Source of the DNA: Pseudomonadota bacterium
Lineage (GTDB): Bacteria; Pseudomonadota; Gammaproteobacteria; Steroidobacterales; Woeseiaceae
Length of the DNA: 39,196 bases
NCBI GenBank assembly: GCA_022574185.1
Contig: JACZSM010000025.1
Location: forward strand, 1-39,196
Direction of reading: 5' to 3'
The translations under genes and the position numbers were made by a program. Below the pieces are notes generated by a model. The model was not told the origin of the DNA. It saw nothing but the letters and a program-made list of their open reading frames with translations, and did no database searches. Positions 26,215 to 36,921 of this stretch are shown here, piece by piece (position 1 is the stretch's first letter; the number at the start of each line of letters is the position of its first letter).

Positions 26215-27651
26215 CTATTTCTCTTCGGTGACCCTGAGAATCGTCATCGAATTGGTACTCCCGGAGACGCCCAGGAGGTCACCTTTCGTGAAAATGACAA
26301 GGTCGTCAACTTCGACAAGATCGTTCGACAGCAGCGTTTTGAAGATGTCGATATACAATCGATGCTGCCTGGTGTCCTGAATAGCAAACGCAACCGGATA
26401 TACACCACGGTACATGGCAACGCGTCGACTCGTTGCAGAATAAGGAGTAAACGCGTAGATCGGAATATCGGATCGAATCCGCGACATCCACCGCGTCGTG
26501 GAACCCGACTCGGTCAACGCGATGATCGCTCTAACTTTTAAGTGATTCGCGGCGTACATCACTGCCATGGCAATAGCTTCATCGACATTCTCGAAATAAT
26601 CTCCAAGCCGATGGCGGGTTCGACTCTCCGGGAGCTGAAATTTTTCTGCCCCGGTACAGACTTCACCCATCGCCCGAATAGCATGCACCGGAAATTTGCC
26701 AACGGCCGTTTCACCCGACAACATTACCGCGTCGGTGCCATCCATCACCGCATTTGCGACATCTGACACTTCGGCGCGCGTAGGAATCGGGTGTTGAATC
26801 ATCGACTCCATCATCTGCGTCGCCGTGATCACGATCTTGCTGCCTTTGCGAGTCTTGCGGATCAGCTTTTTCTGTATGCCAGTCAGCTGGGCGTAACCCA
26901 GTTCGACGCCAAGGTCGCCGCGGGCGACCATGATCACATCCGCAGCTTTAATGATCGAATCGATGTTCTCGACGGCCTCAGCACGTTCCACCTTGGCGAC
27001 GATCAGACCGCGCCCGCCGGCTGCCTCGAACAGGCGTCGTGCTTCAAGCACATCTGCTTCGCTGCGCACAAAGGATACGGCGAGAAAGTCCATTTCGAGC
27101 TCTGCCGCCAACTTGATGTTCTGCCGGTCGATATCGGTCAGCGCGGCGGCAGATAAGCCACCGCCCTTCTTATTGACGCCCTTGTGATCGGAGAGAATGC
27201 CACCTGTGGCCACATTGGTGTGGATACGTGTACCCTCGACACGATCGACCTCCAACACAATCATGCCGTCATTCAGTAGCAAGACGTCGCCCGAAACCAC
27301 ATCCTTGTGCAGGGTATCAAGTGCGACGCTGACACCCTTTTGAGTACCATCTGCAGCACCCAAGGTGCTGTCGAGAAAGAAAGAGTCTCCATCGAGCAGC
27401 TCAACGCTGTGCTCCTTGAACCGCCGAATCCGGATTTTGGGACCTTGCAGGTCTCCCATCAGTCCAACGTCGCGACCACACTTCGTAGCTGCCGCGCGCA
27501 ACATTGCCGCACGTCTGCGAGTTGCTGCCGCATCGCCATGTGAGAAATTGATTCGCGCGACATCCAGACCTGCTTCGATCATTCCATGCAGCACATTCTT
27601 GCCGTCGGTCGCCGGACCCAGTGTCGCGACAATTTTTGTTCTTCTGAGCAT
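26215..27651 (-). CDS. pyk: Pyruvate kinase
   Basis: Converts PEP and ADP to pyruvate and ATP, the last step of glycolysis. The N-terminus is RRTKIVATLGPAT, the active-site region contains DVARINFSHGD and MVARGDLGVELGYAQL, and the C-terminal domain includes ALTESGSTTRWMSRIRSD. Length 478 residues, complete. The start ATG is backed by alignment to the conserved TKIVATLGPA strand. The gene lies in the tkt-gap-pgk neighbourhood but is separated from pgk by an oppositely oriented PhoX-family gene. It is divergent from that gene. Confidence 0.97.
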   Translation of the reverse strand: MLRRTKIVATLGPATDGKNVLHGMIEAGLDVARINFSHGDAAATRRRAAMLRAAATKCGRDVGLMGDLQGPKIRIRRFKEHSVELLDGDSFFLDSTLGAADGTQKGVSVALDTLHKDVVSGDVLLLNDGMIVLEVDRVEGTRIHTNVATGGILSDHKGVNKKGGGLSAAALTDIDRQNIKLAAELEMDFLAVSFVRSEADVLEARRLFEAAGGRGLIVAKVERAEAVENIDSIIKAADVIMVARGDLGVELGYAQLTGIQKKLIRKTRKGSKIVITATQMMESMIQHPIPTRAEVSDVANAVMDGTDAVMLSGETAVGKFPVHAIRAMGEVCTGAEKFQLPESRTRHRLGDYFENVDEAIAMAVMYAANHLKVRAIIALTESGSTTRWMSRIRSDIPIYAFTPYSATSRRVAMYRGVYPVAFAIQDTRQHRLYIDIFKTLLSNDLVEVDDLVIFTKGDLLGVSGSTNSMTILRVTEEK

Positions 27652-27759
27652 GCTGACGATTATTGCACACGCCAGAGGGCCCCGTACCAGCGAGGCATTG
27701 CGCTGCCTTCCCGAAACCTCCTATTAACGATATGCTGCACCACTTATTGCAACGATACT

Positions 27760-29127
27760 ATGAGGAAGCACTTGGACCGCCGGAGATTTTTGCAAAGCCT
27801 CGCAATCGTAGCGGCGAGCCCTGCCCTGCCGCTGTCAGGTCGGGCCAGCGAATCGCAACTGGGCCCGCTGCAGCGCGATCCGAATGGCATTCTCGATTTG
27901 CCCGAAGGCTTCAGTTACCGAATCGTTTCACGAGCCGGCGATCGCATGAGCGACGGACTTGTCGTGCCGCACGCTCACGATGGCATGGCCGCTTTTCCGG
28001 GTGAAGATGGTCGCGTCATACTCGTCTGCAATCACGAACTCGAGCCCGGCGAACTTGATCAGAGCGCGTTCGGCGCGTCGGCAAGGAGACTGCCGCGGCA
28101 TGTATGGAACAAACTTTACGACGGCGGTTACGGCAAGACACCAGGCGCCGGCGGCACAACCACTACAATTTATAACCCGTCCAGCGGCGACACCGAACGA
28201 CAGCACCTGAGTCTCGCGGGTACCGAACTCAACTGCGCAGGCGGCTCGACACCCTGGGGATCGTGGTTGTCCTGCGAAGAATGTTTTCACCGACGCGGTA
28301 AACGCCGCAACATCGTTCGTGAGCAACCGCACGGCTACGTTTTCGAGGTACCGGCAAACGAAGCAGGCCTCGTCACGCCACGACCGATCACGGCGATGGG
28401 CAGGTTCGAACACGAAGCCGCCGCGGTGCACGAGGCATCCGGCATCGTGTACATGACCGAGGACAAGCACCAAAGCCTGTTTTATCGCTATATTCCGGAT
28501 GTGCCTGGAAAATTGCATGAAGGTGGTCGCCTGCAGGCGCTCGCCGTCACCGACAGGCCTTCACTTTCAACGAATAACTGGTCACGCGCTGCGCCGATAC
28601 GAGTCGGGGAGCCCTTGCCGACCTACTGGATCGATATCGACGACGTCGACAGCAACAGAGATGACTTGAGAATGCGTGGCGCGTCACTTGGCGCCGCAAG
28701 ATTCGCTCGAGGTGAAGGTCTCTGCGCCGCCGGAGACGAGTTATTTTTCGTTTGTTCGATCGGCGGCGCGTCGTGGGCCGGTCAGGTGTTTGCGTACCAA
28801 ACCAGCCCGAATGAGGGTACGGAGAAAGAACAGGAGCAGCCTGGCGAGCTGACTCTCATCGCCGAGGGCACGACGCACTCGCTACTGCATAATGCAGACA
28901 ATATCATTATGGCCCCCTGGGGCGACCTGATGGTTTGTGAGGACACGGCATCTCATTGCGGCATCGTTGGTGTGGATCCAGATGGCAACATGTACGAGGT
29001 TGCCGATAACGCCTACTCCAATTCAGAACTGGCGGGCGCCTGTTTTTCGCCCGACGGCACTATCATGTTCGTGAATATTCAGTACCCGGGCATGACGCTG
29101 GCCATTACTGGACCTTGGCCGACGTAG
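27760..29127 (+). CDS. PhoX-family (DUF839) alkaline phosphatase-like protein with Tat signal
   Basis: A 455-residue exported protein of the PhoX/DUF839 family, which in studied members are calcium- and iron-dependent alkaline phosphatases or related hydrolases. The leader MRKHLDRRRFLQSLAIVAA is a twin-arginine signal. The mature protein has VILVCNHELEPGE, GRFEHEAAAV, PWGDLMVCEDTASHCGIVGV and FSPDGTIMFVNIQYPGMTLA, all typical family blocks. ATG 27760 is chosen because the Tat signal begins there; the frame is open 58 codons further up but overlaps pyk. No Pho box was recognised upstream. Phosphatase activity is probable from family, not proven. Confidence 0.87.
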   Translation: MRKHLDRRRFLQSLAIVAASPALPLSGRASESQLGPLQRDPNGILDLPEGFSYRIVSRAGDRMSDGLVVPHAHDGMAAFPGEDGRVILVCNHELEPGELDQSAFGASARRLPRHVWNKLYDGGYGKTPGAGGTTTTIYNPSSGDTERQHLSLAGTELNCAGGSTPWGSWLSCEECFHRRGKRRNIVREQPHGYVFEVPANEAGLVTPRPITAMGRFEHEAAAVHEASGIVYMTEDKHQSLFYRYIPDVPGKLHEGGRLQALAVTDRPSLSTNNWSRAAPIRVGEPLPTYWIDIDDVDSNRDDLRMRGASLGAARFARGEGLCAAGDELFFVCSIGGASWAGQVFAYQTSPNEGTEKEQEQPGELTLIAEGTTHSLLHNADNIIMAPWGDLMVCEDTASHCGIVGVDPDGNMYEVADNAYSNSELAGACFSPDGTIMFVNIQYPGMTLAITGPWPT

Positions 29128-29163
29128 GTGGGTCTTTGACTTGCACCGCTGCTGAAGCCGCCA

Positions 29164-30342
29164 CTACGCTTCGCTGCCGCGTTTCTCCAGCACAGCGACA
29201 GCCGGCAATTTTTTTCCCTCCACAAACTCCAGAAAAGCCCCACCACCGGTTGAAATGTAAGAAATGTGCTCCGCAACACCATACTTGTCGATTGCGGCCA
29301 GAGTATCGCCACCGCCGGCCAGGGAATATGCGTCGCTCGCCGCGATGGCCTCGGCCAACGCATGCGTTCCTTCGCCGAATGCATCGAACTCGAACACACC
29401 GACAGGACCGTTCCAGATGATCGTGCCAGCGCCCTCGAGAATACGACAGAAATATTTCACAGTTTCCGGACCGATATCGAGAATCATTTCACCCGGAAGA
29501 ACGGCGTCAACTTTTTTGACCGTTGGCTCGGCGTCGGCCGCAAACTCGTTGGCGACGACGACATCGAATGGTACGGGAATCTCTGCACGGTCCTCCTGAT
29601 GAGCCGCCATTTTGCGTGCCGTGTCCAGCATGTCAGGCTCGAACAGTGATTTGCCAACATCGTGACCCTCGGCCGCGATGAAAGTATTGGCGATGCCACC
29701 ACCAACGATCAGGCAATCAACAATGTCACACAGCGCGACCAAAACCGTCAGTTTCGTCGACACCTTCGATCCACCAACGATTGCAACCACCGGCCGCGCC
29801 GGATTCATCAGGGCCTGACCCAGTGCTGCCAGTTCGCTAGCCAGCAATGGACCCGCGCAAGCGATCGCCGCGTGTTCGGCGACCCCATAAGTACTCGCTT
29901 GCACACGATGTGCCGTGCCAAACGCATCCATGACGAATACATCACACAGCGCCGCCATTTTGCGGGACAAAGCCTGGTCGCAAGCTTGCTCGCCCTCGAG
30001 AAAGCGGACGTTCTCGAGAAGCACGACCTCGTCCGGCGCGATCTCGATGCCGTCGATCCAGTTTGTAACAAGCCGTACCGGCCTGCGCAGTAGTTCCGAC
30101 AGCCGTGTGGCCACAGGTTGCAGAGAGAGCTTCGCTTCCGGCTTGCCTTCGGTCGGTCGACCGAGATGGGACATCAGCATCACCGCGGCATTCGCATCGA
30201 GGGCTGCCCTGATCGTCGGCAGCGCCGCACGAATTCGCGCATCGCTCGTCACGACCCCGTCAGTCACCGGCACGTTCAGATCCTCACGGATCAATACGCG
30301 CTTGCCGGACAGTTCGACATCGACCATATTAATAATGGGCAT
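29164..30342 (-). CDS. pgk: Phosphoglycerate kinase
   Basis: Transfers the phosphate of 1,3-bisphosphoglycerate to ADP in glycolysis. [12 protein letters not shown] near the start, then [19 protein letters not shown], and [20 protein letters not shown] and [15 protein letters not shown] in the C-terminal nucleotide domain, are unmistakable. The ATG at 30340-30342 is preferred: GGAG sits five bases upstream and the protein is 392 residues, like E. coli Pgk; a longer frame reaching 30450 would overlap gap. It is 38 bp after gap on the same strand. Confidence 0.97.
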   Translation of the reverse strand: MPIINMVDVELSGKRVLIREDLNVPVTDGVVTSDARIRAALPTIRAALDANAAVMLMSHLGRPTEGKPEAKLSLQPVATRLSELLRRPVRLVTNWIDGIEIAPDEVVLLENVRFLEGEQACDQALSRKMAALCDVFVMDAFGTAHRVQASTYGVAEHAAIACAGPLLASELAALGQALMNPARPVVAIVGGSKVSTKLTVLVALCDIVDCLIVGGGIANTFIAAEGHDVGKSLFEPDMLDTARKMAAHQEDRAEIPVPFDVVVANEFAADAEPTVKKVDAVLPGEMILDIGPETVKYFCRILEGAGTIIWNGPVGVFEFDAFGEGTHALAEAIAASDAYSLAGGGDTLAAIDKYGVAEHISYISTGGGAFLEFVEGKKLPAVAVLEKRGSEA

Positions 30343-30380
30343 GACGGCTCCGGTCGATTGTGAGGCGCTCCCTGAGGGTG

Positions 30381-31391
30381 CTAGGCGTTGTGAAACGCGA
30401 TCGTCGTATCGAGCATACGGTTCGAGAAACCCCACTCGTTGTCGTACCACGAACAGACTTTTACGAGCGTACCTTGCATGACCTTGGTCAGGCCCGCATC
30501 GTAGGTAGATGATGCCGGATCGTGGTTGAAGTCGATCGACACGAGCGGCTCATCGTTGTAGGCGAGCACGCCCTTCAGATAGCCTTCGCTGGCTTCTTTC
30601 ATGACCGTGTTGATCTCTTCGATGCTCGTCTCGCGCTCGGCAACAAACGTCAGATCGACCACCGAAACATTGATGGTCGGCACACGCATCGAGAATCCGT
30701 CAAGCAGGCCATTGAGCTCAGGCAGTACCAGCCCGACCGCTGTCGCGGCACCCGTGCTTGTTGGAATCTGCGACATCGTGGCCGAGCGCGCGCGGCGCAA
30801 GTCCGAGTGAAACACATCTGTCAGAACCTGGTCGTTCGTGTACGCATGAATTGTCGTCATGATGCCGTGCTTTACGCCAATCGTATCGAGCAGCGGTTTG
30901 ACCAGCGGTGCCAGGCAATTCGTCGTGCACGACGCATTGGATATAATCGTGTCGCTCGCCTTGAGCACGTCGTGATTGACGCCATAAACGATCGTGGCAT
31001 CGATGTCCTCGCCGCCCGGTGCCGAGATGATCACTTTCTTCGCGCCGGCTTCGATGTGTTTGCCCGCCGTATCGCGCGTGCGAAAAAACCCCGTCGACTC
31101 GAGAACGATATCGACACCGAGTTCGCCCCAGGGCAACTGAGCCGGATCGCGTTCGGCCAGAACGCGAATGCGATCACCATTCACGACCATGTAATCGCCG
31201 TCGACTTCAATCGTGCCCGGGAAGCGACCATGTGCCGTATCGCGACGCGTCAGATGCGCGTTTGTATTGGCGTCGCCAAGATCGTTAACAGCAAGAATTT
31301 CGATTTCCGAGCGCTTGCCACTCTCATACAGAGCGCGCAGGATGTTTCGGCCAATTCGACCGTAGCCGTTAATACCAATCTTGATTGTCAT
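30381..31391 (-). CDS. gap: Glyceraldehyde-3-phosphate dehydrogenase (type I)
   Basis: Oxidises glyceraldehyde-3-phosphate with phosphate. The nucleotide fold begins [17 protein letters not shown]; the catalytic cysteine is C155 in [12 protein letters not shown] and the substrate site has [18 protein letters not shown] after the second strand carries an acidic residue at the ribose, favouring NAD+. Length 336 residues. It lies between tkt and pgk, 43 bp after tkt, so a tkt-gap-pgk operon is likely. Whether the enzyme acts in glycolysis, gluconeogenesis or both (gapA or gapB/epd type) is not settled by sequence. Confidence 0.96.
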   Translation of the reverse strand: MTIKIGINGYGRIGRNILRALYESGKRSEIEILAVNDLGDANTNAHLTRRDTAHGRFPGTIEVDGDYMVVNGDRIRVLAERDPAQLPWGELGVDIVLESTGFFRTRDTAGKHIEAGAKKVIISAPGGEDIDATIVYGVNHDVLKASDTIISNASCTTNCLAPLVKPLLDTIGVKHGIMTTIHAYTNDQVLTDVFHSDLRRARSATMSQIPTSTGAATAVGLVLPELNGLLDGFSMRVPTINVSVVDLTFVAERETSIEEINTVMKEASEGYLKGVLAYNDEPLVSIDFNHDPASSTYDAGLTKVMQGTLVKVCSWYDNEWGFSNRMLDTTIAFHNA

Positions 31392-31434
31392 ACAGGTCTC
31401 CCGAAGATTTCACTGGCCGGAGTGCCGACCGAAT

Positions 31435-33474
31435 TCACTCTGCTTGCTTGCCTTGCAGCATGTCCCTGGCGACTTTGACCACGTTGTCGGCCGAAAAACC
31501 GAAGTGCTCAAAGAGTTTATCCGCCGGCGCCGACGCGCCAAATTGATCGAGGCCAATGATACGCCCGTCTAACCCGACATAGCGCCACCACGCGGCCGTC
31601 ACGCCAGCCTCGACAACGACTCGCGCCCTAACATCGGATGGCAGAACCTGCTCTCGATACGCCTCGTCTTGCAAGTCAAACAACTCCGTACAGGGCATCG
31701 ACACAACGCGCGCCCTGATGCCCTCACCCGCCAGCGTTGCGGCCGCCGCAACGACCAGTGCGACCTCGGATCCCGTTGCGATCAATATGAGATCGGGCGT
31801 CGTATCGACGTCTCGTAAAATGTATCCACCGCGTACTATTGCGGCGATCTGCTCGCTGTTGCGTTGCTGATGCGGCACACTCTGCCGGGTAAGAATCAGG
31901 CTCGTCGGCCCGTCGCGACGTTCGATGGCATCGCGCCATGCGACCGCCGTCTCCACGGCGTCACAAGGACGCCAGACGCGCATGTTGGGCATGAGCCGTA
32001 GCGAAGCCGTGTGTTCAACCGCCTGGTGCGTCGGTCCGTCTTCGCCAAGGCCAATTGAGTCGTGTGTGTAGACGAAGATATTTTGAATCTTCATCAACGC
32101 GGCCATACGCAATGCATTGCGCGCGTAGTCGGAGAATGTCAGAAAGGTTCCCGAGTAAGGCATGAATCCGCCGTGTAACGCTATGCCATTGCAGAGTGCC
32201 GACATACCGAACTCGCGAACGCCGAAGTAGATGTAATTGCCGGATGCGTCGTCGCCCGTAATGACAGACGAACCCGAGTGCTTGGTCAGGTTGGATCCTG
32301 TCAGGTCGGCCGAGCCGCCCACCATCTCTGGCAGTAGCGGTGAGAACGCGTTGAGCGCAACGAGCGACGCTTGTCGCGTTGCCATGGACTCTCCGGCTGC
32401 ATTGATTTCGGCGATCGCCTTGTCGGCAACATCGCTCCAGTTGTCAGGCAGCGAGCCATCCAGGCGTCGTGTCAACTCGTCGGCAAGTTCAGGGTATTGT
32501 TCCGAGTATTTGTCGTACAGCTGTTGCCATGCCTGTTCATCCGCCGCACCACGTAACCGGCCGTCCCAGCCCGCGGCAATATCGGCAGGCACTTCGAACG
32601 GTGGCGCATTCCAGCCCAACTCAGCGCGAGCCGCAGCGACTTCGTCGTCTCCCAGCGCTGCGCCATGCGTCGCAGCGGTGCCCTGCTTGTTCGGCGCACC
32701 AAAGCCAATCACGGTCTTGCAGCAGATCAGCGATGGACGACTGCTGTCGGTCTGCGCCTCGTCAATCGCCGCTGCGATCGCTGCGCTATCATGACCGTCG
32801 ACATCAGCGATGACTTGCCAGTCGTACGCCTCGAACCGCTTGACGGTGTCGTCAGTGAACCAGCCACCAACCTCACCGTCGATCGAAATATTATTGTCAT
32901 CATATATCGCGATCAGCTTGCCGAGCTTCAAGGTGCCGGCAAGCGAGCACGCCTCGTGCGAAATGCCTTCCATGAGGCAACCGTCACCGACGAATACCCA
33001 GGTCCGGTGGTCTACGACATTCAAACCCGGTCGATTGAACTGCGCGGCGAGCATTTTTTCGGCCAGCGCCATACCGACCGCATTCGTGAGACCTTGCCCA
33101 AGCGGTCCCGTCGTCGTCTCAATGGACAACGCGGGCTCGTACTCTGGGTGTCCTGCCGTCCGGGAACCGAACTGCCGAAAATTGCGAATCTCGTCCATAG
33201 ACAAGTCATACCCAGTAAGGTACAGCAAGCTGTAGAGCAGCATGGAGCCATGGCCGTTTGACAATACAAAGCGGTCCCGGTTGACCCAGTATGCGTTGCC
33301 AGGGTTGTGCTTGAGATAGTCATTCCAAAGCACTTCAGCGATATCGGCCATCCCCATCGGGGCACCGGGATGACCGCTATTTGCGGCTTGCACCGCATCC
33401 ATGGAAAGTGCTCGTATGGCGTTCGCGAGATCTCGCCGGGCAGTCTGCCCGGCCGGTTCAGGTTTTTGTGACAT
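31435..33474 (-). CDS. tkt: Transketolase
   Basis: A thiamine-diphosphate enzyme moving two-carbon units in the pentose phosphate pathway. The N-terminal domain has [18 protein letters not shown] and the ThDP motif [13 protein letters not shown]...DDNNISIDG in separate parts; the pyrimidine domain contains [17 protein letters not shown] and [14 protein letters not shown]. Length 679 residues, complete. It starts a minus-strand tkt-gap-pgk unit, divergent from metK with 193 bp between starts. AAGA a few bases upstream of the ATG is a weak Shine-Dalgarno. Confidence 0.97.
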   Translation of the reverse strand: MSQKPEPAGQTARRDLANAIRALSMDAVQAANSGHPGAPMGMADIAEVLWNDYLKHNPGNAYWVNRDRFVLSNGHGSMLLYSLLYLTGYDLSMDEIRNFRQFGSRTAGHPEYEPALSIETTTGPLGQGLTNAVGMALAEKMLAAQFNRPGLNVVDHRTWVFVGDGCLMEGISHEACSLAGTLKLGKLIAIYDDNNISIDGEVGGWFTDDTVKRFEAYDWQVIADVDGHDSAAIAAAIDEAQTDSSRPSLICCKTVIGFGAPNKQGTAATHGAALGDDEVAAARAELGWNAPPFEVPADIAAGWDGRLRGAADEQAWQQLYDKYSEQYPELADELTRRLDGSLPDNWSDVADKAIAEINAAGESMATRQASLVALNAFSPLLPEMVGGSADLTGSNLTKHSGSSVITGDDASGNYIYFGVREFGMSALCNGIALHGGFMPYSGTFLTFSDYARNALRMAALMKIQNIFVYTHDSIGLGEDGPTHQAVEHTASLRLMPNMRVWRPCDAVETAVAWRDAIERRDGPTSLILTRQSVPHQQRNSEQIAAIVRGGYILRDVDTTPDLILIATGSEVALVVAAAATLAGEGIRARVVSMPCTELFDLQDEAYREQVLPSDVRARVVVEAGVTAAWWRYVGLDGRIIGLDQFGASAPADKLFEHFGFSADNVVKVARDMLQGKQAE

Positions 33475-33551
33475 GTGGTCTTTCTTATTCGGCCGCAGGC
33501 CTTAGGGTGAAGTTGGTGAGAATTTCGTCCTCGGCAGCGGCGCATTTTGGC

Positions 33552-33579
33552 TGTTTAACCGTTGTGCCGCAAGAGTCAA
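33552..33579 (-). promoter_or_regulatory. Candidate promoter for tkt-gap-pgk
   Basis: On the minus strand, TTGACT (33574-33579 on the plus strand as AGTCAA) and TAAACA (33552-33557) lie 16 bp apart. The -35 box is good, the -10 box weak. It would leave a leader of about 70 nt before tkt. Confidence 0.35.
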
Positions 33580-33605
33580 TACGCGTTCCGTCTCCTGGCA
33601 CGATG

Positions 33606-33633
33606 TTGAAACGACCAAACATTGCGATACAAT
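33606..33633 (+). promoter_or_regulatory. Sigma-70-type promoter for metK-ahcY
   Basis: TTGAAA (33606-33611) and TACAAT (33628-33633) are separated by 16 bp, each matching five of six consensus bases. Transcription would begin near 33640, leaving fewer than 30 nt before the metK ATG at 33668. That is too short for a SAM or SAH riboswitch. Confidence 0.55.
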
Positions 33634-33667
33634 GCGCGTCCCCGCCAGCCAATTGCAGTCAAGCCTG

Positions 33668-34828
33668 ATGACTAATGCCTTTTTATTCACGTCAGAATCG
33701 GTATCCGAGGGGCACCCGGATAAAATGGCTGACCAGATATCTGACGCGGTGCTCGATGCGATTATCGAGCAGGACACCAAGGCGCGGGTCGCGTGCGAAA
33801 CAATGATAAAGACCGGCATGGTCATTGTCGCCGGTGAGATAACGACGACAGCTTTGGTCGATTATGAGGAGATCGTTCGAAACACGGTGATCGACATCGG
33901 CTATGCCGATGCCGAAATGGGATTCGATGGCGCGACGTGTGCGGTACTCAATGCTATCGGCAAGCAATCTCCCGACATCGCTCAGGGAGTTGACCGTGAC
34001 TCCGAGAAACAGCAGGGCGCCGGAGACCAGGGCATAATGTTCGGCTACGCGACGAACGAAACAGACGTTCTGATGCCTGCTCCGATCACTTTCGCACACC
34101 GCCTGGTGCGCCGCCAGGCAGAAGTTCGCAAGAGTGGCGCGCTGCCCTGGCTGCGACCCGATGCGAAGAGCCAGGTGACGTTTGCCTATAAAGACGGCAG
34201 ACCGGTCGCGATCGATGCCGTGGTGCTGTCGTCACAGCATGACGCCGACGTCAGCATGTCCGATCTCCGCGACGGCATCATGGAGGAAATCATTAAGCCC
34301 GTGCTGCCGGCGCAATGGATCAGCAAGGACACGAAATATCACATTAACCCGACAGGCCGGTTCGAGATTGGCGGCCCTATGGGTGATTGTGGCCTCACAG
34401 GCCGCAAGATCATCGTCGACACCTATGGCGGTTCCGCACGGCACGGCGGCGGCGCATTCTCAGGCAAGGATCCGTCCAAGGTTGACCGCTCGGCCGCCTA
34501 TGCAAGCCGTTATGTTGCCAAGAACATCGTCGCTGCAGGCCTGGCTGATCGCTGCGAGATTCAGGTTTCGTACGCCATTGGCGTGGCCGAACCGACCTCG
34601 ATCAGTGTGCATACCTTCGGTACGGGCAAGGTGTCCGATGATAGGCTGACCGTCTTGATTCGCGACCATTTTGATCTAACTCCGTACGGAATTCTACAGA
34701 TGCTCGATTTACTTCGGCCAATTTACAAAGCGACAGCAGCCTACGGGCATTTTGGGCGCGAGGACATCGATCTGAGCTGGGAAAAAACAGACATGGCCGA
34801 GGCGTTGCGCGGCGACGCCGCGGCCTGA
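33668..34828 (+). CDS. metK: S-adenosylmethionine synthetase
   Basis: Makes SAM from methionine and ATP. The ATP-binding start [20 protein letters not shown], the [12 protein letters not shown] nonapeptide-type motif and [19 protein letters not shown] are all intact. The ATG at 33668 is chosen because the protein then begins at the family start ([11 protein letters not shown]) and is 386 residues long; an upstream ATG at 33632 lies in the -10 box. No clear Shine-Dalgarno. It is followed after 24 bp by ahcY, the enzyme that clears the SAM-derived product SAH. Confidence 0.98.
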   Translation: MTNAFLFTSESVSEGHPDKMADQISDAVLDAIIEQDTKARVACETMIKTGMVIVAGEITTTALVDYEEIVRNTVIDIGYADAEMGFDGATCAVLNAIGKQSPDIAQGVDRDSEKQQGAGDQGIMFGYATNETDVLMPAPITFAHRLVRRQAEVRKSGALPWLRPDAKSQVTFAYKDGRPVAIDAVVLSSQHDADVSMSDLRDGIMEEIIKPVLPAQWISKDTKYHINPTGRFEIGGPMGDCGLTGRKIIVDTYGGSARHGGGAFSGKDPSKVDRSAAYASRYVAKNIVAAGLADRCEIQVSYAIGVAEPTSISVHTFGTGKVSDDRLTVLIRDHFDLTPYGILQMLDLLRPIYKATAAYGHFGREDIDLSWEKTDMAEALRGDAAA

Positions 34829-34852
34829 ATTGAACACCAACAGGAGAACCGC

Positions 34853-36166
34853 ATGAGCAGCGAAGCCGTTGCCATTCAGACAAGCGACTACAAAGTCGCC
34901 GATATTTCGCTCGCCGACTGGGGGCGCAAGGAAATCGCGATCGCCGAAACCGAGATGCCCGGACTCATGGCGTTGCGCAAGGAACATGCCGGGCAACCGC
35001 CGCTCGAGGGCGTGCGCCTGGTCGGCTGCCTGCATATGACGATTCAGACAGCCGTATTGATTCAGACGCTCAAGGCACTTGGCGCCGATGTTCGCTGGTC
35101 GTCATGCAATATATTTTCGACACAGGACCATGCCGCCGCCGCGATTGCAGAGTCTGGGGTACCTGTTTTCGCCTGGAAAGGTGAAACCGAAGAGGAATAC
35201 TGGTGGTGCGTCGAACAGACCATCAATGGGCCGGACGGTTGGACACCCAATATGCTTCTTGATGACGGCGGCGACCTGACGCTTTTAATGCACGACAAGT
35301 ATCCGCAGTTGATGGAAGATGTCCGTGGTCTGTCGGAGGAAACGACGACAGGCGTCAAGCGCTTGTACGACATGATGAAGGACGGCTCGCTGCTGTGTCC
35401 TGCATTCAATGTCAATGATTCGGTGACCAAATCAAAATTCGACAATCTGTACGGTTGCCGTGAGTCGCTCGTCGACGGAATCAAGCGCGCGACCGATGTC
35501 ATGATCGCTGGCAAGGTCGCCATCGTCTGCGGCTATGGTGATGTCGGCAAAGGCTGTGCGCAGTCGCTCAAGGGGCTCGGCGCGACCGTCTGGGTCACCG
35601 AGATCGACCCGATTTGCGCATTGCAGGCCGCAATGGAAGGTTATCGAGTCGTCAGATTTGACGAGGTCTGCGACCAGGCCGATATCGTTGTCACCGCAAC
35701 TGGCAACTACCATGTCGTCACAGGTCCGCAGATGGAGCGCATGAAAGACCAGACTATCGTCTGCAACATCGGCCACTTTGACAACGAAATCGACGTCGAA
35801 TACCTCAGTAAGTATGAGTGGGAAAACATCAAGCCCCAGGTCGATCACATTATCTTTCCCGACGGCAAGCGCATTATCCTGCTCGCCGAAGGCCGCCTCG
35901 TAAATCTTGGCTGCGCAACCGGGCATCCGAGTTTCGTCATGTCCAATTCGTTCACGAATCAGGTACTTGCACAGATCGAGCTATGGCAGAATCAGGGTAA
36001 ATACGAAAACGAAGTCTACGTATTGCCGAAGCACCTGGACGAGAAGGTCGCGTATCTGCACCTCGACCGAATCGGCGTCAAGCTCACAGAACTGACCGAC
36101 CAGCAGGCTGAATATATCGGCGTCGCGAAACAGGGGCCATTCAAACCCGAGCACTACAGGTATTAA
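34853..36166 (+). CDS. ahcY: Adenosylhomocysteinase (SAH hydrolase)
   Basis: Cleaves S-adenosylhomocysteine to adenosine and homocysteine, relieving product inhibition of methyltransferases. The NAD+ site is [50 protein letters not shown] and the C-terminal [18 protein letters not shown]...KPEHYRY are family blocks. Length 437 residues. AGGAG lies six bases before the ATG. It forms an activated-methyl-cycle pair with metK; its stop is only 2 bp before the next gene. Confidence 0.98.
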   Translation: MSSEAVAIQTSDYKVADISLADWGRKEIAIAETEMPGLMALRKEHAGQPPLEGVRLVGCLHMTIQTAVLIQTLKALGADVRWSSCNIFSTQDHAAAAIAESGVPVFAWKGETEEEYWWCVEQTINGPDGWTPNMLLDDGGDLTLLMHDKYPQLMEDVRGLSEETTTGVKRLYDMMKDGSLLCPAFNVNDSVTKSKFDNLYGCRESLVDGIKRATDVMIAGKVAIVCGYGDVGKGCAQSLKGLGATVWVTEIDPICALQAAMEGYRVVRFDEVCDQADIVVTATGNYHVVTGPQMERMKDQTIVCNIGHFDNEIDVEYLSKYEWENIKPQVDHIIFPDGKRIILLAEGRLVNLGCATGHPSFVMSNSFTNQVLAQIELWQNQGKYENEVYVLPKHLDEKVAYLHLDRIGVKLTELTDQQAEYIGVAKQGPFKPEHYRY

Positions 36167-36168
36167 AA

Positions 36169-36921
36169 TTGCTTCGAGTTCTGCACTTAACGGACCCGCA
36201 CCTGTTCGCCGATCCAGGCGGCAGTTTTCGCGACACAGTGACTTATGAATCGCTGTCTTCGGTACTCACGCATTATCGCCGCAGTGACTGGCTCGCCGAT
36301 CTTGTCGTCGTGACCGGTGACCTGATCCAGGACGGCAGCACGGGTGCCTACGAGCAATTCCGTCAATTACTCGGCGATCTCGAAATACCCGTCCACTGCT
36401 TACCAGGTAACCACGACGTACGGTCGAAAATGCGTGAAGCTCTTTCGGCCCCACCTTTTTTTTACTGTGACTCTGTCGAACACAACAACTGGCTAATTGC
36501 TGCCATCGACAGCTGCGTCACCGGACAGGCCGGCGGCCTGGTATCTGCGCAGGAACTCGCGCGCCTTGATGGAATGATTGCAGACTCAGCGGCATCGCAC
36601 ATCATGATTTGCCTGCATCACCCTCCTGTTGCGGTAGGGAGCAAATGGCTCGATTTGGTCGGACTTGAAAACAGCGACGAGTTTCTTAATCGGATTTCGG
36701 CAACGGGAGTCGTTCGACTCGTGGTTTTCGGTCACGTGCACCAACCCTACGATGACGTTCATGGCGATATCCGGATCATCGGTACGCCGTCAACGTGTCG
36801 CCAGTTTGCCCAAAGAAGCGATGAATTTGCCGTCGACGATAAGCCGCCCGCTTATCGCCGCATTGGCCTGCATGCGGACGGCCACTATGATTGCGAGCTT
36901 GTCTGGGTCGATCATGACTAG
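36169..36921 (+). CDS. cpdA: CpdA-like metallophosphoesterase (putative 3',5'-cAMP phosphodiesterase)
   Basis: A class III cyclic-nucleotide phosphodiesterase-type calcineurin fold with two metals. The ligand motifs are LTDPHLF, VTGDLIQDG, LPGNHDVR, CLHHPP and FGHVHQP in order, as in CpdA/Icc. Length 250 residues. A TTG start at 36169, 2 bp after ahcY, gives the conserved start MLRVLHLTDPH; no ATG is better placed. It overlaps the next gene by 8 nt, so it is likely read in the metK-ahcY transcript. Cyclic AMP as substrate is inferred from family; other phosphodiesters are possible. Confidence 0.85.
   Translation: MLRVLHLTDPHLFADPGGSFRDTVTYESLSSVLTHYRRSDWLADLVVVTGDLIQDGSTGAYEQFRQLLGDLEIPVHCLPGNHDVRSKMREALSAPPFFYCDSVEHNNWLIAAIDSCVTGQAGGLVSAQELARLDGMIADSAASHIMICLHHPPVAVGSKWLDLVGLENSDEFLNRISATGVVRLVVFGHVHQPYDDVHGDIRIIGTPSTCRQFAQRSDEFAVDDKPPAYRRIGLHADGHYDCELVWVDHD

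Noticed and set aside
25183..26541. Large plus-strand open frames opposite the penicillin acylase gene
   Set aside because: They are antisense to a well-supported gene, with no recognisable motif or ribosome-binding site.
30522..31478. Long open frame opposite gap (318 codons)
   Set aside because: It mirrors the codon pattern of gap, has Arg-rich low-complexity content and no recognisable domain; typical antisense shadow in GC-rich DNA.
33475..33667. SAM or SAH riboswitch ahead of metK-ahcY
   Set aside because: The candidate promoter leaves fewer than 30 nt of leader, the metK-ahcY gap is 24 bp, and none of the conserved riboswitch cores is visible.
36665..36913. Upstream extension of the TraB/GumN frame
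   Set aside because: It lies wholly within cpdA in another frame and would bury the signal peptide in the middle of the protein.
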